Shown: positions 49,080 to 63,987, counted from the first letter of the stretch. The stretch is 64,000 nucleotides of DNA from Sipunculus nudus (GCA_026874595.1 CM049321.1:48651297-48715296); one strand, 5' to 3'. Notes: generated from the letters alone by a model not told the origin. Made by a program: numbers and translations.

Positions 49080-51292
49080 GAAGTTTTGTTTGAAGGCATC
49101 TGCTGAAATTGTGAAGTTTAGAATATTCAGAGATATCGTACATTTTTAGATGACCAGGTATTACCATTATTATCACGTGTTTAAATAATTATATCTGTAA
49201 AATCGTGCAGTGCTTCGAATGAGAATACAAGAGAATTGTTCAGAGGAGTTAACGTAAATATAAACAGACAAATACTAATATTTATAAAATGAGAGTGGTA
49301 TATTAGAAAAGGTCCAGAGACAATATACGTATCTTTCAAATGCCAGGTGTTTAAAGGAAAATATCACATCTAAAAAGTACTACAGTTCGGCAATATATTT
49401 TCGGATTAAGTGACTGTGGTCCAGTTTATAAGGAAGTACAGCTCACTGAAATATGTTATATTTATTTATCATAAGTAAACGAAACACTTACAAGCAGACT
49501 GGCATAAACTGGAGAACAAGGTGAGTTCGTAGTGTCGTATGCTATATTGGTTGCAGGAATCAGTTCCATAAAATTGTTTAACTACCTTGCTATTAGAAAA
49601 TTTGATTGAAAGCCGAATCAAAACAGAGGAAACCAAACCACTCTTCTCAAACCCGTGAAGGCAGTGTGATTATAAACAGTAAACACACTAGTCTGAACCT
49701 ACATCTCTGTATGAATGATCAGAAATGCTCTATTAACTGATGGATCGGGTTTAGGACTTTTGTGTGTGATTAACGCCAATCAACTCTTAGATTCCATATT
49801 TTGACGCTATGTTTTGTGTTTGATAGAAGCATTCGTTTTTCTGGTTTTATTCCCATAAACAATAGTCCTTTATAACATGTTTCTGGTAATGTCACTATTA
49901 TAAGCCCAAAACACTCCGATCAATAAAGGTTTTCAAATTATTCAAATCGTCCATAGGCTTCTATAATAAAGCTATTTTTAAATTGAGCTAAATTGAGCTC
50001 AGCAGCCTGAATGAACATTCGTCGGATACATGATGTTTAAAATGCAATTTTGACGTTGATGGAGTGCATTTAATAAGTAAAAAATGAAAGGTAGGAAATA
50101 GGAGGCCTTTCCTGTAAAAACTTGACTTTTATGCCTTGAATCAGAAAGGATAATTGTCCTTTGAATGGACAGAAACCTAAAATGCATTAAAACGGAAGTA
50201 CATTAATATTTGAAACGAAATCCAAACAGTTCATGGACTTTGATATTACTACTGTTCGTGACGAGATAATTACCCAGATAAGAAGTAGGCTTGTAATTGG
50301 TGGCCGAGACGACAATCTAAGAGAATAGCGGATTTAAAGATGTTGAGATTTGCTCAGTATATCAGTCAGCACGCAAAAAGATGACAGCTTGCCGTAAGAC
50401 ACAACAAAGTGTAGACTCAGTAGTCCCTGGTGGATAAAGTTCAAAGTCAGGCCAAGTAAATTATCGCGGAAATCACAACAGAAATGTTAAGCTGTATTGT
50501 TGAAAAAATTTAAACCCTCTTTCAGGAATATGAAAGGTGATGCAATGAGGTAAAAGGAATGTTCACCAATAAGGCGTAATACTATTTTTGTTGAAGGAAT
50601 ACAATAAAGTAAAACAGCAGTTTTATGAATAAGTACTGGCAGTTTATAGTCACCTGTAACCATAAAGCTGGTAAAGTTCATCCAGTGACAGCCATGAGTA
50701 TTATGGCGTTAATCCAGTGACAATCATAACGCTGATGACGTTATTTCAGTGATAATTATGACGAACATAGCGTAAAGTGAAATTCTGTTATCTTAATTTA
50801 CTTTAATGATACTATTGCATGAATGACGAGCAGAATAAAAAAAATTCCTACTGCTTCCACCTTCCCAGTGAAAGAAAAATATTATCATTTGTAGCTGGAA
50901 CGCCTGGATGCCCTTCATCGCCCTCTATGGTGAATTCATTTGTGGTGGAATAGTGGAATTCTTTACTAAGGCTCATTGTTTTCATTTTATATCAGTGTCA
51001 TGTGTCATGCTTATAACTGTAGCTTCATAAGACTTAACTTGCCCACGTTTTTGCCTTACAATGTACATTTTTATCATTTTTTTCTGGCCTGCGCGGTAGT
51101 GTAAATTATGTCAAATTGATGTGCAATATTTCAAATGACACGTCTGAAAACATTCAGTATGAAATGAAAGTTGACATTAAACAAATAATGTTACACAGAA
51201 CGCTGCCTTTATATGAAACATTAGATAAAATACACATGTGAAGTCTTTAATTCCTGCAAGAAGAAGTCTAAATCACAAATGTAGTAATAATT

Positions 51293-52972
51293 GTAAGCTC
51301 TTGATGGGATCATCGATACGAACATTTTTTCAGCATTTTTAGCTCGGCTGACTATAAGTCATCTGAGCCATAGTCGTGGTCCATTGTCCGTCGTGCGTCC
51401 GTCCGGATTTCCCTTCCGTAAGACTGGCACGTTTCGACACCATTGGACTTACGAATCTGAAATTCGGCATACAGTCAGGTGTCCCCAAAGTCTCCTACCA
51501 TGCCGAAAATTCGGTCAATAGGACTTTAGATTTTATTAGAAATCTATTTTAAAACTTCAGGACTGCCTAATATTAAAACCACTGATCTGTTTTTTTTAAT
51601 ATTTACCAAAAATATTTCAGTATATAGTTCCTATGTACATGCCAGAAATTAAGTCAGTATTATATAATTTAAAAAAGTTATGGGCCCAAACATAATGGAC
51701 TTTGTAAAAAATCAGGAAAGATATTTGGTCACTTAAGAGAAAAAGTGTTAAAGCTAGGGACTTTTTTCCAGTAATACAACTTTAATTAATCAGAATTTGA
51801 TTGTATACCAATATTATTCATTCAGTACTTTTCTGCCTCAGAAGAATGGGAATTAAAGTGATTTGCTTTGTTTTTCTTTCTCTCTGTCTGTTTTTAAAAT
51901 TTTTCAATAATTATGAATAAAACTTTTTTTTACCTGTAAGCACTTTTGGATTAAATTTTGTTTCCTGTATGTTTATGCAGAGGAGTGTAACTTTCCTCAC
52001 TCCCTGCCACTGATTATTTGTTTAGGACAATATTCTTCTGGCAACTGCATAAATTTTATTACTGGAAAATAAAGAAAAAAAATCAGAGGTATAAAGGTGT
52101 TTTAAAACTCTCATCCCCCCCCCCTCATCAGGTCGAACAGATGAGTCCCCATGTAACCCTTCACCACCACACAACACCAGATTTTGAGTCATCTCTTCTC
52201 TGTATTCACACTCAGATTGTCACTTCAGATTGTTTTCCTCTATAGGTCTCCCGCATGTCCCATCAGTAACTTCGTCTCTGAACTCCCAAGTTTCAGTCTC
52301 TCAAGTTGACCTCAACCTGCTTATAGTGATCATGGGCGATTTCAATATTGACATTTCTAAAATAATATATAACACCAAATTGACACAATTATATCAACTC
52401 TTTAAATGTCAACAGCTAGTCAGAGAACCAACCAATGACCATGGAAATACCATAGATCTTATCTTTTCTAACTGTTTAAATGCTTCAGTTTCAACATTAG
52501 AAAACGCATTATCAGATCACAAGATATTATTAGCAAGAATCCCTCATTCTTCAATTCAGATCAAACACGGCAACTTCTCATAGCTTAATCTACCATTTCT
52601 TCTCTATAGATACTTTGTGATACATTCTTTTTCCTCTCCCTTTCAGCAACAACTGCTTCCCAAAACATATCAGTTTTCTACTTTTCCATAATTATTTGAT
52701 TTATTAAATGTGTTTTTTTATACTTGCAAATCTCCAAGTCCTTCCTCTGCAATGTTCAACATCTGGTCATTCCCAATGCAATACTTTAGACGCACATTTA
52801 TTTACATATATGAAATACTGATAATTGTATATTACTATTCCGCTCAACTACATAATTAATACAAAAAATTACATCTGTCAAAATGAAATCTTACAGACGT
52901 ACATACAATAATGGTGATACAATTATATCTGTCGCATTAAGTTAAGCGCCGTGACCTATGGGTCCCTTGTTT
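51293..52972 (+). mobile_element. Unit 5 hairpin/endonuclease-fragment element
   Basis: The 5' hairpin is at about 51342-51368. The short C tract (52115-52124) is the shortest of the six. About 35 bp after AATAGGACTT are missing. It contains an open endonuclease fragment. Confidence 0.7.
52230..52583 (+). pseudogene. LINE-type endonuclease C-terminal fragment, unit 5 (open)
   Basis: 117 codons with the same length and motifs as the unit 2 copy (GDFNIDIS ... SDHKILLARIPH); W before SDH is replaced by L. Like the others it lacks the first half of the domain. Confidence 0.72.
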
Positions 52973-54981
52973 TATATGCCTTTTTCACCGTCCCCTCATG
53001 TTTGCTCTAAGCTTACAACTCATGTGCCATTAAAAAGGTAAATTATGCATGACTAGATGCCATAATTGTTAAGTGTCCTGTTGCTTTTAGTAATATTTGC
53101 TAGTCTAGAAATGCGGTATTAAATTCGCCTCTTTCTTGCCTACCGAGAATCGGCGCCGTTACCTCATTTAATCTTAATACTCAAGAATTTGCTAAGAAAT
53201 CTTAGATAAAAGATTCATATGATCTCATTTTATGGTCTGGAGACCAAAATAATCCTCACATATTTACATTATGCAATATGGACTGTTGGCGTTGAGGGGT
53301 GCATGATACTAGTACTATAGTGTACTTGTACTATTGGGTATAAAGCTAACTGGGTCCATGATATGTACTTTCCCTGTAAAATGTTATTAAATGTATCCCA
53401 TATGAAATATTTAAATTTAAGTGTATTTTTTTAATATTTAAAAGAACATACTTTCAATTTCGTTCCGGTGTTATAGTTTAAAAATGAAAACATTTTCCCA
53501 TAATATTCTAAGGATGTTATTGAAATACTTCTATCATCCCGAAATTTTTATCGTCCGATACTGCTTTTATTGATGCGTTGTCAAGATCACCTTAACATTA
53601 AATAATTCTGTTTAATCATGTCATTCTGTTTTCTGGCTTTTTATAAGGTTTTGTTACATTACTTTAAAATCAATAAATTGTACGGAGAAGTAAACAAAAA
53701 ATGGTTAAGATTGTTTTAAGCTGGTGGTTCTGCCGGCTGTCAGTGGTGATTTGTAAAACTCAAGTCTGTGTGTGAGAGAAAAAGTCTCTTTTATTGTATT
53801 TATTTATAAATAAAAGTGGACGTACTTAATTATTAATATACAAAAAAAACATTCATACGGCATGAGCTAATTTATATTAGTTTATATAAATATTAGATAT
53901 GAGAATTTAGAATGATTGTCTTCCAAATGAGTATCAAAGTGTATGCCAAACTGCCAATCCTATACTCCCCTCAAAATACATAAAAAAAATTCTATTAAAA
54001 GGTCGACTCCAGCCTTTTAGGGGCAATATTTTCTGTATGTTATTATGATAATAGACTTTCCCTTTTCTCATGCAAACTTTTCATGTCAAAGTAAACATCG
54101 ACGTCTTTTCCATTTTTAAAATCTTCTAACAAAACAAAATCTTGTGAAACCCGTCACATTATTCACGTTAACTTTTTGAAAGTATTACTCTCCAAATAAA
54201 TGATTTCGTTTCTCGTTTCCATGCCAAGAAGCTGAGTATGGTCCAGTTGAAAATAATCCGAAATACTGTCAAAATAATGATGCAGCAGAAAACTTTTTTC
54301 CCAAAGAAGGGATTTTAAAAATTTTTAATTATAAGCACGACTTATAATCTATATAACTGTAGCAATCAGGTGATTAATTACTGACACCTTGAAATACAAA
54401 TCAGACCAGATTCTTAATTGTTTTTAAATAAATTGACAAACGCTGAAAAACCATTGCAACAGGGATAAATATCTACATAAATCACATAGCAGCTATTTGG
54501 ATTAAAGTAACATTCATTAAGCAAATAGCATTCACGTAAATACGACATTATCTCATGAATGAAGATTCCCTTCACCATGCATTTAGCAAGTGTCAATGCT
54601 GTAGATCTCTTTTATAAGACTAAATGCTCTTTCACTATCAGTGCCACGTGTTCTGCTCAGGGGCGTATTTTCTTAAACACTAAGCTTGTCTACGTGTTTT
54701 CCTTTCACTGTAATTATTTACTGTCTTGGCTGCAGTGTAAACGGAAAGCCCAAAAAGTGCAATAATTTTCTTATGACTTATCTTCACTCACCTTGACAGT
54801 ATAAGAATAGTTGCGCAAGCCCTTGCAGGAGCAAAGTTTATATACTTAACTCAATTTTTATACTATTTTGTCTGTGAAGTTTTTTCGGGTTTATATAGCA
54901 GCGCTTTCACAGGGAAAATCAATGAGGTCGTCCAGGATACGATGGTAAAAAAATAAACCAATAGTTACTGATGTGTTATAT

Positions 54982-56937
54982 TTAACACGCAACTTCCTTT
55001 TCACATAGAGCTTCATTATAAACGCCCTTTGATTCATCAGACCATGTGAAATCAGGTTTTAAAACAATATATCTGTTCCATGGCAAATTGGAGGGTTTCA
55101 TAACGGCCCAACGCGTATACTGGATTTCTGTTCCGCTTCCGGTCCAAACCCATTTCCGTCGTCTTCTCGGTGCCCGGATGTCCAGTAGCTTTTAGGTACC
55201 TCAACTATTTACACCAAAATAAACCAAGAACAATGTGGCAATAGTTAAAAGTGTTTTACCTGAAAGCAAAAGCCAAACGGAAAAGGGAATACCAAAAATA
55301 GTAGTCAAGTGAAGATGAAACGTATACACGTATGGGGTCATTCCTCCATTTGTTCCATCAATTCTTAGAAATTGTACTTTTTTTCGCAAGGGGCAATTGC
55401 AGGGCCATTTATCAGGAACTATGCGAACTCTTTAGCCACGAGTAATTTATATCAGTATAATATGTATTATATCAGTATGATATGTATTACCGTCTGAACG
55501 TAGCACTCTCTCTAGATGTATCATCTCTACCCGAGTTTCGATGCTGAGAAGACTAGCATGTCTCATCCGACAATCACGCCGGGCACCGGCTTGTGTCCGG
55601 AATTCAGGGACAAAACTTGACCAGTAACAAGACGCTGTAGCCTTCCCAGCCTCTTGATAAGGATAAGCGAAGCCTTTTGGGCACTTTGGTTCTGCAAATA
55701 CAGAAAGTTGAACTGCAAGTTGTTATCGATATATTAACATGCTACGCTTCGCGACATCATTTTTTTTTTATATTAGTGTCAATAATGTATCGATATTTTT
55801 ACAAGCATGACTACAACTGATTTACTGTTATAGAATTAAGGTAACTATAACAAATTTAGATTTGGATGAGTAAATTGCCGAAAGCCCGTGTTAACATTCA
55901 TTGTGGTTGTTGTAGAAAATAGCAGGAATGGAAAGAAATGGTCTAAATAGGGTCTAATGATCTGATGATCAAAGCAAATTGACCCCTCAAAATCAATTCA
56001 CCCGAAAACACTTGGTGCCATTATATTTTTATACAAAGCAAGTATCGTAATAGGTATCACAATGCGCTATAACATATTGTAATATAGTAAACCTCGCCTT
56101 ACGACCACCTGGTTTTAGCGACAACCTCATAATAACGACCACTTTCTCATGATCCCAATTCTTATTTGCTCTATATCACACCTCGCTTCGACGAACACCT
56201 CAAAAGTGTTACCAATTTATCGAGGTCCCTTTGGTGGTCGTAAGTTCGAGGTTTAACTGTTTATTGCAATGCGAACATCATAGGCAATGTGTACTCACGG
56301 CATTTGCTTCTGCGAGGTTTAGCGCACGAGGACTGGATACTCGTTGCCATGGATATGACGTCACTGAACGGGACACTGAGCTGTATTCCTTGAGGACATG
56401 TGCCAAAGCATTTTCGCTCAAGTACTTTTGGTTTCCCTTTTATAGGCCTACCATCCAGTGTTGTCCCTTGAGTAGTCAGGACGTTACCTTACCATAAATG
56501 AATAGATAAACTATTTATGCCTGAATATGTTTTTTTTTTCTGTTTTGCATTCAAGAGGGCGAAGAAATTATGATTGTAATATCTTTTTGTTAATCTTATC
56601 AGCATACCAAAAGCTGATGTATCAAACAAACCCTCATTTCTATGAAGAAAATGATTCTAGTTTTTAAAAATTAGTCACATTTATCATTTTAACTCATATT
56701 TATGTAGAAAAACTAAATGTGAACAAAGAAAATTCATGAATACTTTATCTTCGACGAATTGGCGTTAGTTTATTTACTGAGCTTCCTTATATTAAAAGAC
56801 CATACTTTTAAACTAATCTTTAATACTAGAAAAGCAGTGTCCCCTCCAGGAGTAGGATGGTTATCCTATTTTTGTTGTAAAGAAGACATATTTTTACCTG
56901 TCAGAACGGACACACTTAAGAAAGTGTTGAGAAGCAT
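54982..56937 (-). pseudogene. C-type lectin copy 5 (frameshifted)
   Basis: Exons 56898-56937, 55491-55691 and 54982-55204. Exons 1 and 2 are open and close to copies 1 and 2. Exon 3 is 223 nt instead of 224 because one T is missing in the run at 55153-55155, shifting the frame at about codon 98 (GKWVW). Copy 4 has a deletion at the same position, so the lesion is shared by descent or conversion, or it is a homopolymer sequencing error. Confidence 0.8.
56085..56259. mobile_element. MITE-like element in lectin intron 1, unit 5
   Basis: The left end reads TAGTAAACCTCG, a C-to-T change in the otherwise conserved CAGT terminus; unit 6 shares it. Confidence 0.6.
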
Positions 56938-59094
56938 GAAGTTTTGTTTGAAGGCATCTGCTGAAATTGTGAAGTTTAGAATATTCAGAGATATCGTACA
57001 TTATTAGATGACCAGGTATTAACATTAATATCACGTGTTTAAATAATTATATCTGTAAAATCGTGCAGTGCTTCGAATGAGAATACAAGAGAATTGTACA
57101 GAGGAGTTAACGTAAATCTAAACAGACAAATACTAATATTTATAAAATGAGAGTGGTATATTAGAAAAGGTCCAGAGACAATATCCTTATCTTTCAAATG
57201 CCAGGTGTTCAAAGGAAAACAGCACATCTAAAAAGTACTACAGTTCGGCAATATATTTTCGGATAAAGTGAACTGTGGTCCAGTTTGTAAGGAAGTACAG
57301 CTCACTGAAATATGTTATATTTATTTATCATAAGTAAACGAAACACTTACAAGCAGACTGGCATAAACTGGAGAACAAGGTGAGTTCGTAGTGTCGTATG
57401 CTATATTGGTTGCAGAATAAGTTCCATAAAATTGTTTAACTACCTTGCTTTTAGAAAACTTGATTGAAATCTGAATCAAAACAGAGGAAAACAAACCACT
57501 CTTCTCAAACCCGTGAAGGCAGTGTGATTATAAACAGTAAACACGCTAGTCTGAACCTACATCTCTGTATGAATGATCAGAAATGCCCTTTTTAACTGAT
57601 GGATAGGGTTTAGGACTTTTGTGTGTGATTAATGCCAATCAACTCTAAGATTCCATATTTTGACGCTATGTTTTGTGTTTGATAGAAGCATTCGCTTTTC
57701 TGGTTTTATTTCCATAAACAATAGTCCTTTATAACATGTTCCTGGTAATGACACTATTATAAGTCCCCAACACTCCGATCAATAAAGGTTTTTAAATTAT
57801 TCAAATCGTCCATAGGCTTCTATGATAAAGCCATTTTTAATACTAAATTGAGCTTAGCAGCCTGAATGAACATTCGTCGGATACATGTTTAAAATGCTAT
57901 TTTGACGTTGATGAGTGCATTTATAGGAGGCCTTTCCTGTTAAAACTGGACTTTTATGCCTTGAATCAGAAAGGATAATTGTCGTTTAAATGGACAGAAA
58001 CCTAAAATGCATTAAAACGGAAGTACATTAATATTTGACACGAAATCAAAACAGTTCATGGACTTTGATATTACTACTGTTCGTGACGAGATAATTACCC
58101 AGATAAGAAGTAGGCTTGTAATTGGCGGCCGAGATGACAATCTTAGAGAATAGCGGTTTTAAAGATGTTGATATTTGCTCAGTATATCAGTCAGCACGCA
58201 TAAAGATGACAGCTTGCCGTAAGACACAAAAAAGTGTGGACTCAGTAGTCCCTGGTGGATAAGTTCAAAGTCAGGCCAAGTAAATTATCGCGGAAATCAC
58301 AACAGACATGTTAAGCTGTATTGTTGAAAGAAAGTTAAACCCTCTTTCAGGATTATGAAAGGTGATGCAATCAGGTAAAAGGAATGTTCACCAATAAGGC
58401 AATACTATTTTTGTTGAAGGAATACAATAAAGTAAAACAGCAGTTTATAGTCACCTGTAACCATAAGGCTGGTAAAGTTCATCCAGTGACAGCCATGAGG
58501 ATTATGGCGTTAATCCAGTGACAATCATAACGCTGATGACGTTAATTCATTGATAATTATGACGATCATAGCGTAAAGTGAAATTCTGTTATCTTAATTT
58601 ACTTTAATGATACTATTGCATGAATGACGAGCAGAATAAAAAAAATCCCTACTGCTTCCACCTTCCCAGTGAAAGAAAAATATTATCATTTGTAGCTGGA
58701 ACGCCTTGATGCCCTTCATCGCCCTCTATGGTGAATTCATTTGTGGCGGAATGGTGGAATTCTTTACTAAGGCTCATTGTTTTCATTTTATAACAGAGTC
58801 ATTTGTCATGCTTATAAGTGTAGCTTCATAAGACTTAACTTGCCCACGTTTTTGCCTTACAATGTACATTTTTATTATTTTTTTTCTGGCCTGCGCGGTA
58901 GTGTAAATGATGTCAAATTGATGTGCAATATTTCTAATGAGACGTCAGAAAACATTCAGTATGAAATGAAAGTTGACATTAAACAAATAATGTTACATAG
59001 AACGCTGCCTTATTATGAAACATTAGATAAAATACACATGTGAAGTCTTTAATTCCTGCAAGAAGAAGTCTAAATCACAAATGTGGTAACAATT

Positions 59095-60811
59095 ATAAGC
59101 TCTTGATTGGATCATCGATACGAACTTTTTTGCAGCATTTTTAGCTCGGCTGACTATAATTCATCTGAGCCATAGTCATGGTCCATTGTCCGTCGTCCGT
59201 CCGTCCGGATGTCCCGTCCGTAAGACTGGCACGTTTCGACACCATTGGACTTACGAATCTGAAATTCGGCATACAGACAGATGTCCCCAAAGTCTCCTAC
59301 CATGCCGAAAATTCGGTCAATAGGACTTCGTTCCTTTGAGATATTAAGGAAAAACCTCAATATTTTATTAGAAATCTATTTTAACACTTCATGAGTGCCT
59401 AATATTAAAACCACTGATCTGTTTTTTTTTATATTTACGAAAAATATTCCTGTATATAGTTCCTAAGTATATGCCAGAAATTAAGTCAGTATTATATAAT
59501 TTAAAAAAGTTATGGGCCCAAACAAATGGACTTTGTAAAAATTAAGGAAAGATATTTGGTCATTTAAGAGAAAAAGTGTTAATGCTAGGGACTTTTTTTC
59601 AGTAATACAACTTTAATTAATCAACATTTAATTGTATACCAAAATTATTCATTCAGGACTTTTCTGCCTCAGTAGAATGGGAATTAAAGTGATTTGCTTT
59701 GTTTTTCTACCTCTCTGTCTGTTTTTGTATTTTCAATAATTATGCATAAAACTTTTTTTACCTTTAAGCACTTTTGGATTAAATTTTGTTTTCTGTATGT
59801 TTATGCAGAGGAGTTGTAACTTTCCTCACACCCTGCCACTGAATATTTGTTTGAGACAATATTCTTCTGGCAACTGCATAAATTTTATTACTGAAAAATA
59901 AAGAAAAAAAATCAGAGGTATTAAGGTGTTTTAAAACTCTCATCCCCCCCCCCCCCCCCCCCATCAGGTCGAACAGCTGAGTCGCCATGTAACCCTTCAC
60001 CACCACACAACACCAGATTTTGAGTCTTCGCTTCTCTGTATTCACACTCAGACTCAGTCACTTCAGATTGCTTTCCTCTATAGGTCACCCGCATGTCCCA
60101 TCAGTAACTTCGTCTCTGAACTCCCAAGTTTCAGTCTCTCAAGTTGACCTCAACCTGCTTATAGTGATCATGGGCCATTTCAATATTGACATTTCTAAAA
60201 TAATATATAACACCAATTTGACACAATTATGTCAACTCTTGAAATGTCAACAGCTAGTCAGAGAACCAACCAATGACCATTGAAATACCATAGATCTTAT
60301 CTTTTCTAACTGTTTAAATGCTTCAGTTTCAACATTAGAAAACGCATGGTCAGATCACAAGATATTATTAGCAAGAATCCCCCATTCTTCAATTCAGATC
60401 AAACATGGCAACTTCTCATAGCTTAATTTACTATTTCTTCTCTTTAGATACTTTTTGAGACATTCTTTTTCCTCTCCCTTTCATCAACAACTGCTTCCCA
60501 AAACATATCAGTTTTCTACTTTTCCATAATTATTTGATTTATTAAATGTGTATTTTTATACTTGCAAATCTCCACTTCCTTCCTCTGCAATTTTCAACAT
60601 CTGGTCATTCCCAATGCAATACTTTAGACATACATTCATTTACATATTTGAAATACTGATAATTGTATATTACTATTCCGCTCAACTACATAATTAATAC
60701 AAAAAAATTACATCTGTCAAAATGAAATCTTAAAGACGTACATACAATAATGGTGATACAATTATATCTGTCGCATTCAGTTGAGCGCCGTGACCTATGG
60801 GTCCCTTGTTT
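59095..60811 (+). mobile_element. Unit 6 hairpin/endonuclease-fragment element
   Basis: The 5' hairpin is near 59145-59171, with ATAATTCATC in place of ATAAGTCATC in the right arm. It has the longest C tract (59944-59962). The endonuclease fragment (from about 60074) has GHFNIDIS instead of GDFN, losing the key aspartate, and a TGA at 60281-60283. Confidence 0.7.
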
Positions 60812-62802
60812 TATATGCCTTTTTCACCGTCCCCTCATGTTTGCTCTAAGCTTACAACTCATGTGCCATTAAATAGGTAAAATATGCATGACTAGATGCC
60901 ATAATTGTTAAGTGTCCTGTTGCTTTTAGTAATATTTGCTAGTCTAGAAATGCGGTATTAAATTCGCCTCTTTCTTGCCTACAGAGAATCGGCGCCGTTA
61001 CCTCATTTAATCTTAATACTCAAGAATTTGCTAAGAAATCTCAGATAAAGGATTCATATTATCTCATTTTTTGCTGTGGAGACCAAAATAATCCTCACAT
61101 ATTTACATTATGAAGAATGGATATGGACTGTGGCGTTGAGGGGTGCATGATACTAGTACTATAGTGTACTTGTACTATTGGGTATAAAGCTAACTGGGTC
61201 CATAATATGTACTTTCCCTGTAAAATGTTATTAAATGTATCCCATATGAAATATTTAAATTTAAGTGTATTTTTTTAATATTTAAAAGAACATACTTTCA
61301 ATTTCGTTCCGGTGTTATAGTTTAAAAATGAAAACATTTTCCCATAATATTCTAAGGATGTTATTGAAATACTTCTATCATCCCGAAATTTTTATCGTTC
61401 GATACCGTTTTTATTGATGCGTTGTCAAGATCACCTTAACATTAAATAATTCTGTTTAATCATGTCATTCTGTTTTCTGGCTTTTTATAAGGTTTTGTTA
61501 CATTACTTTAAAATCAATAAATTGTACGGAAAAGAAAAAAAAATGGTTAAGATTGTTTTAAGCTGGTGGTTCTGCCGACTGTCAGTGGTGATTTGTAAAA
61601 CTCAAGCCTGTGTGTGAGAGAAAAATCTCTTTTATTTTACTTATTTATAAATAAAAATTGGACGTACTTAATTATTAATATACAAAAAACATTCATACGG
61701 CATGAGCTAATTTATATTAGTTTTAATAAATATTAGATATGAGAATTTAGAATGATTGTCTTCCAAATGAGTATCAAAGTGTATGCCAAACTGCCAATCC
61801 TATACTCCCCTCAAAATACATAAAAAAATTTCTATTAAAAGCTCGACTCCATCCTTTTAGGGGCAATATTTTCTGTATGTTATTATGATAATAGACTTTC
61901 CTTTTTCTCATGCAAACTTTTCATGTCAAAGTTAACATCGACGTCTTTTCCATTTTTAAAATCTTCTAACAAAACAAAATCTTATGAAACCCGTCACTTT
62001 ATTCACATTAACTTTTTGAAAGTATTACTCTCCAAATAAATGATTTCGTTTTTCGTTTCCATGCCAAGAAGCTGAGTATGGTCCAGTTGAAAATAATCCG
62101 AAATACTGACAAAATAATGATGCAAAACGAAACTTTTTTTAATTTTTAATTACAAGCACGACTTTTATATAACTGTAACGATTAGATGATTAATTACTGA
62201 TACAATGAAATACAAATCAGATCAGATTTTTTAATTGTTTTTAAATAAATTGTCAAACGCTGAAAACGCATTGCAACAGGGATAAATATCTACATAATGA
62301 GATAGCTGCTATTTGGATAAAAGTGACATTCATTAAGCAAATAGCATTCACGTAAATACGACATTATCTCATGAATGAAGATGCTCTTCACCATGCATTT
62401 AGCAAGTAAGTGTCGATGCTGTAGACCTCTTTTATAAGACTAAATGTTCCTTTTAGTATCAGTGCCACGTGTTCTGCTCAGGGGCGTATTTTCTTAAACA
62501 CTAAACTTGTCTACGTTTTTGCCTTTCACTGTAATTATTTACTGTCTTGGCTGCAGTGTAAACGGATAGCCCAAAAGTGCAATAATTTTCTTATGACTTA
62601 TCTTCACTATCCTTGACAGTATAAGAATAGTTGCGCAAGCCCTTGCAGGAGCACAGTTTATATACTTAACTCAATTTTACACTATTTTGTCTGTGAAGTT
62701 TTTTACGGGTTTATATAGCAGCGCTATCACAGGGAAAAACCAATGAGGTCGTTTAGGATACGATGGTAAAAAAATAAACCAATAGTTACTGATGTGTTAT
62801 AT

Positions 62803-63503
62803 TTAACACGCAACTTCCTGTTCACATAGAGCTTCATTATAAACGCCCTTTGATTCATCAGACCATGTGAAACCAGGTTTTAAAACAATATATCTGTTCC
62901 ATGACAAATTGGAGGGTTTCATAATGGCTCAACGCGTATACTGGATTTCTGTTCCGCCTCCGGTCCAAACCCATTTTCCGTCGTCTTCTCGGTGCCCGAA
63001 TGTCCAGTAGCTTTTAGGTAGCTCAACTATTTACACAAAAATAAACCAAGAACAATGTGGCAATAGTTAAAAGTGTTTTACCTGAAAGCAAAAGCCAAAC
63101 GGAAAAGGGAACACCAGAAATAGTAGTCAAGTGAAGATGAAACGTATACAAGTACGGGGTCATTCCTCCATTTGTTCCATCAATTCTTAGAAATTGTACT
63201 TTTTTTTCGCAAGGGGCAATTGCAGGGCCATTTATCAGGAACTATGCGAACTCTTTAGCCACGAGTAATTTATATCAGTATAATATGTATTATATCAGTA
63301 TGATATGTATTACCGTCTGAACGTAGCACTCTCTCTAGATCTATCATCTCTACCCTAGTTTCGATGCTGAGAAGACTAGCATGTCTCATCCGACAATCAC
63401 GCCAGGCACCGGCTTGTGTCCGGAATTCAGGGACAAAACTTGACCAGTAACAAGACGCTGTACCCTTCCCAGCCTCTTGATAAGGATAAGCGAAGCCATT
63501 TGG
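62803..63503 (-). pseudogene. C-type lectin copy 6 (partial in window, stop and truncated exon)
   Basis: Exon 3 is 62803-63026 and contains TGA at codon 113 (plus-strand TCA at 62929-62931) where the other copies have TGG in TRWAVM. Exon 2 is 63314-63503; its first bases, encoding PKCP, and the splice acceptor are deleted together with about 90 bp of intron 1. The signal-peptide exon would lie beyond the window. Confidence 0.82.
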
Positions 63504-63812
63504 TGTCAATAATGTATCGATATTTTTACAAGCATGACTACAACTGATTTACTGTTATAGAATTAAGGTAACTATAACAAATTTAGATTTGGATGAGTAA
63601 ATTGCCGAAAGCCCGTGTTAACATTCATTGTGGTTGTTGTAGAAAATAGCAGGAATGGAAAGAAATGGTCTAAATAGGGTCTAATGATCTGATGATCAAA
63701 GCAAATTGACCCCTCAAAATCAATTCACCCGAAAACACTTGGTGCCATTATATTTTTATACAAAGCAAGTATCGTAATAGGTATCACAATGCGCTATAAC
63801 ATATTGTAATAT

Positions 63813-63987
63813 AGTAAACCTCGCCTTACGACCACCTGGTTTTAGCGACAACCTCATAATAACGACCACTTTCTCATGATCCCAATTCTTATTTGCTCTA
63901 TATCACACCTCGCTTCGACGAACACCTCAAAAGTGTTACCAATTTATCGAGGTCCCTTTGGTGGTCGTAAGTTCGAGGTTTAACTGT
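63813..63987. mobile_element. MITE-like element, unit 6
   Basis: The left end is TAGTAAACCTCG as in unit 5; the right end is close to the window edge. Confidence 0.6.
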
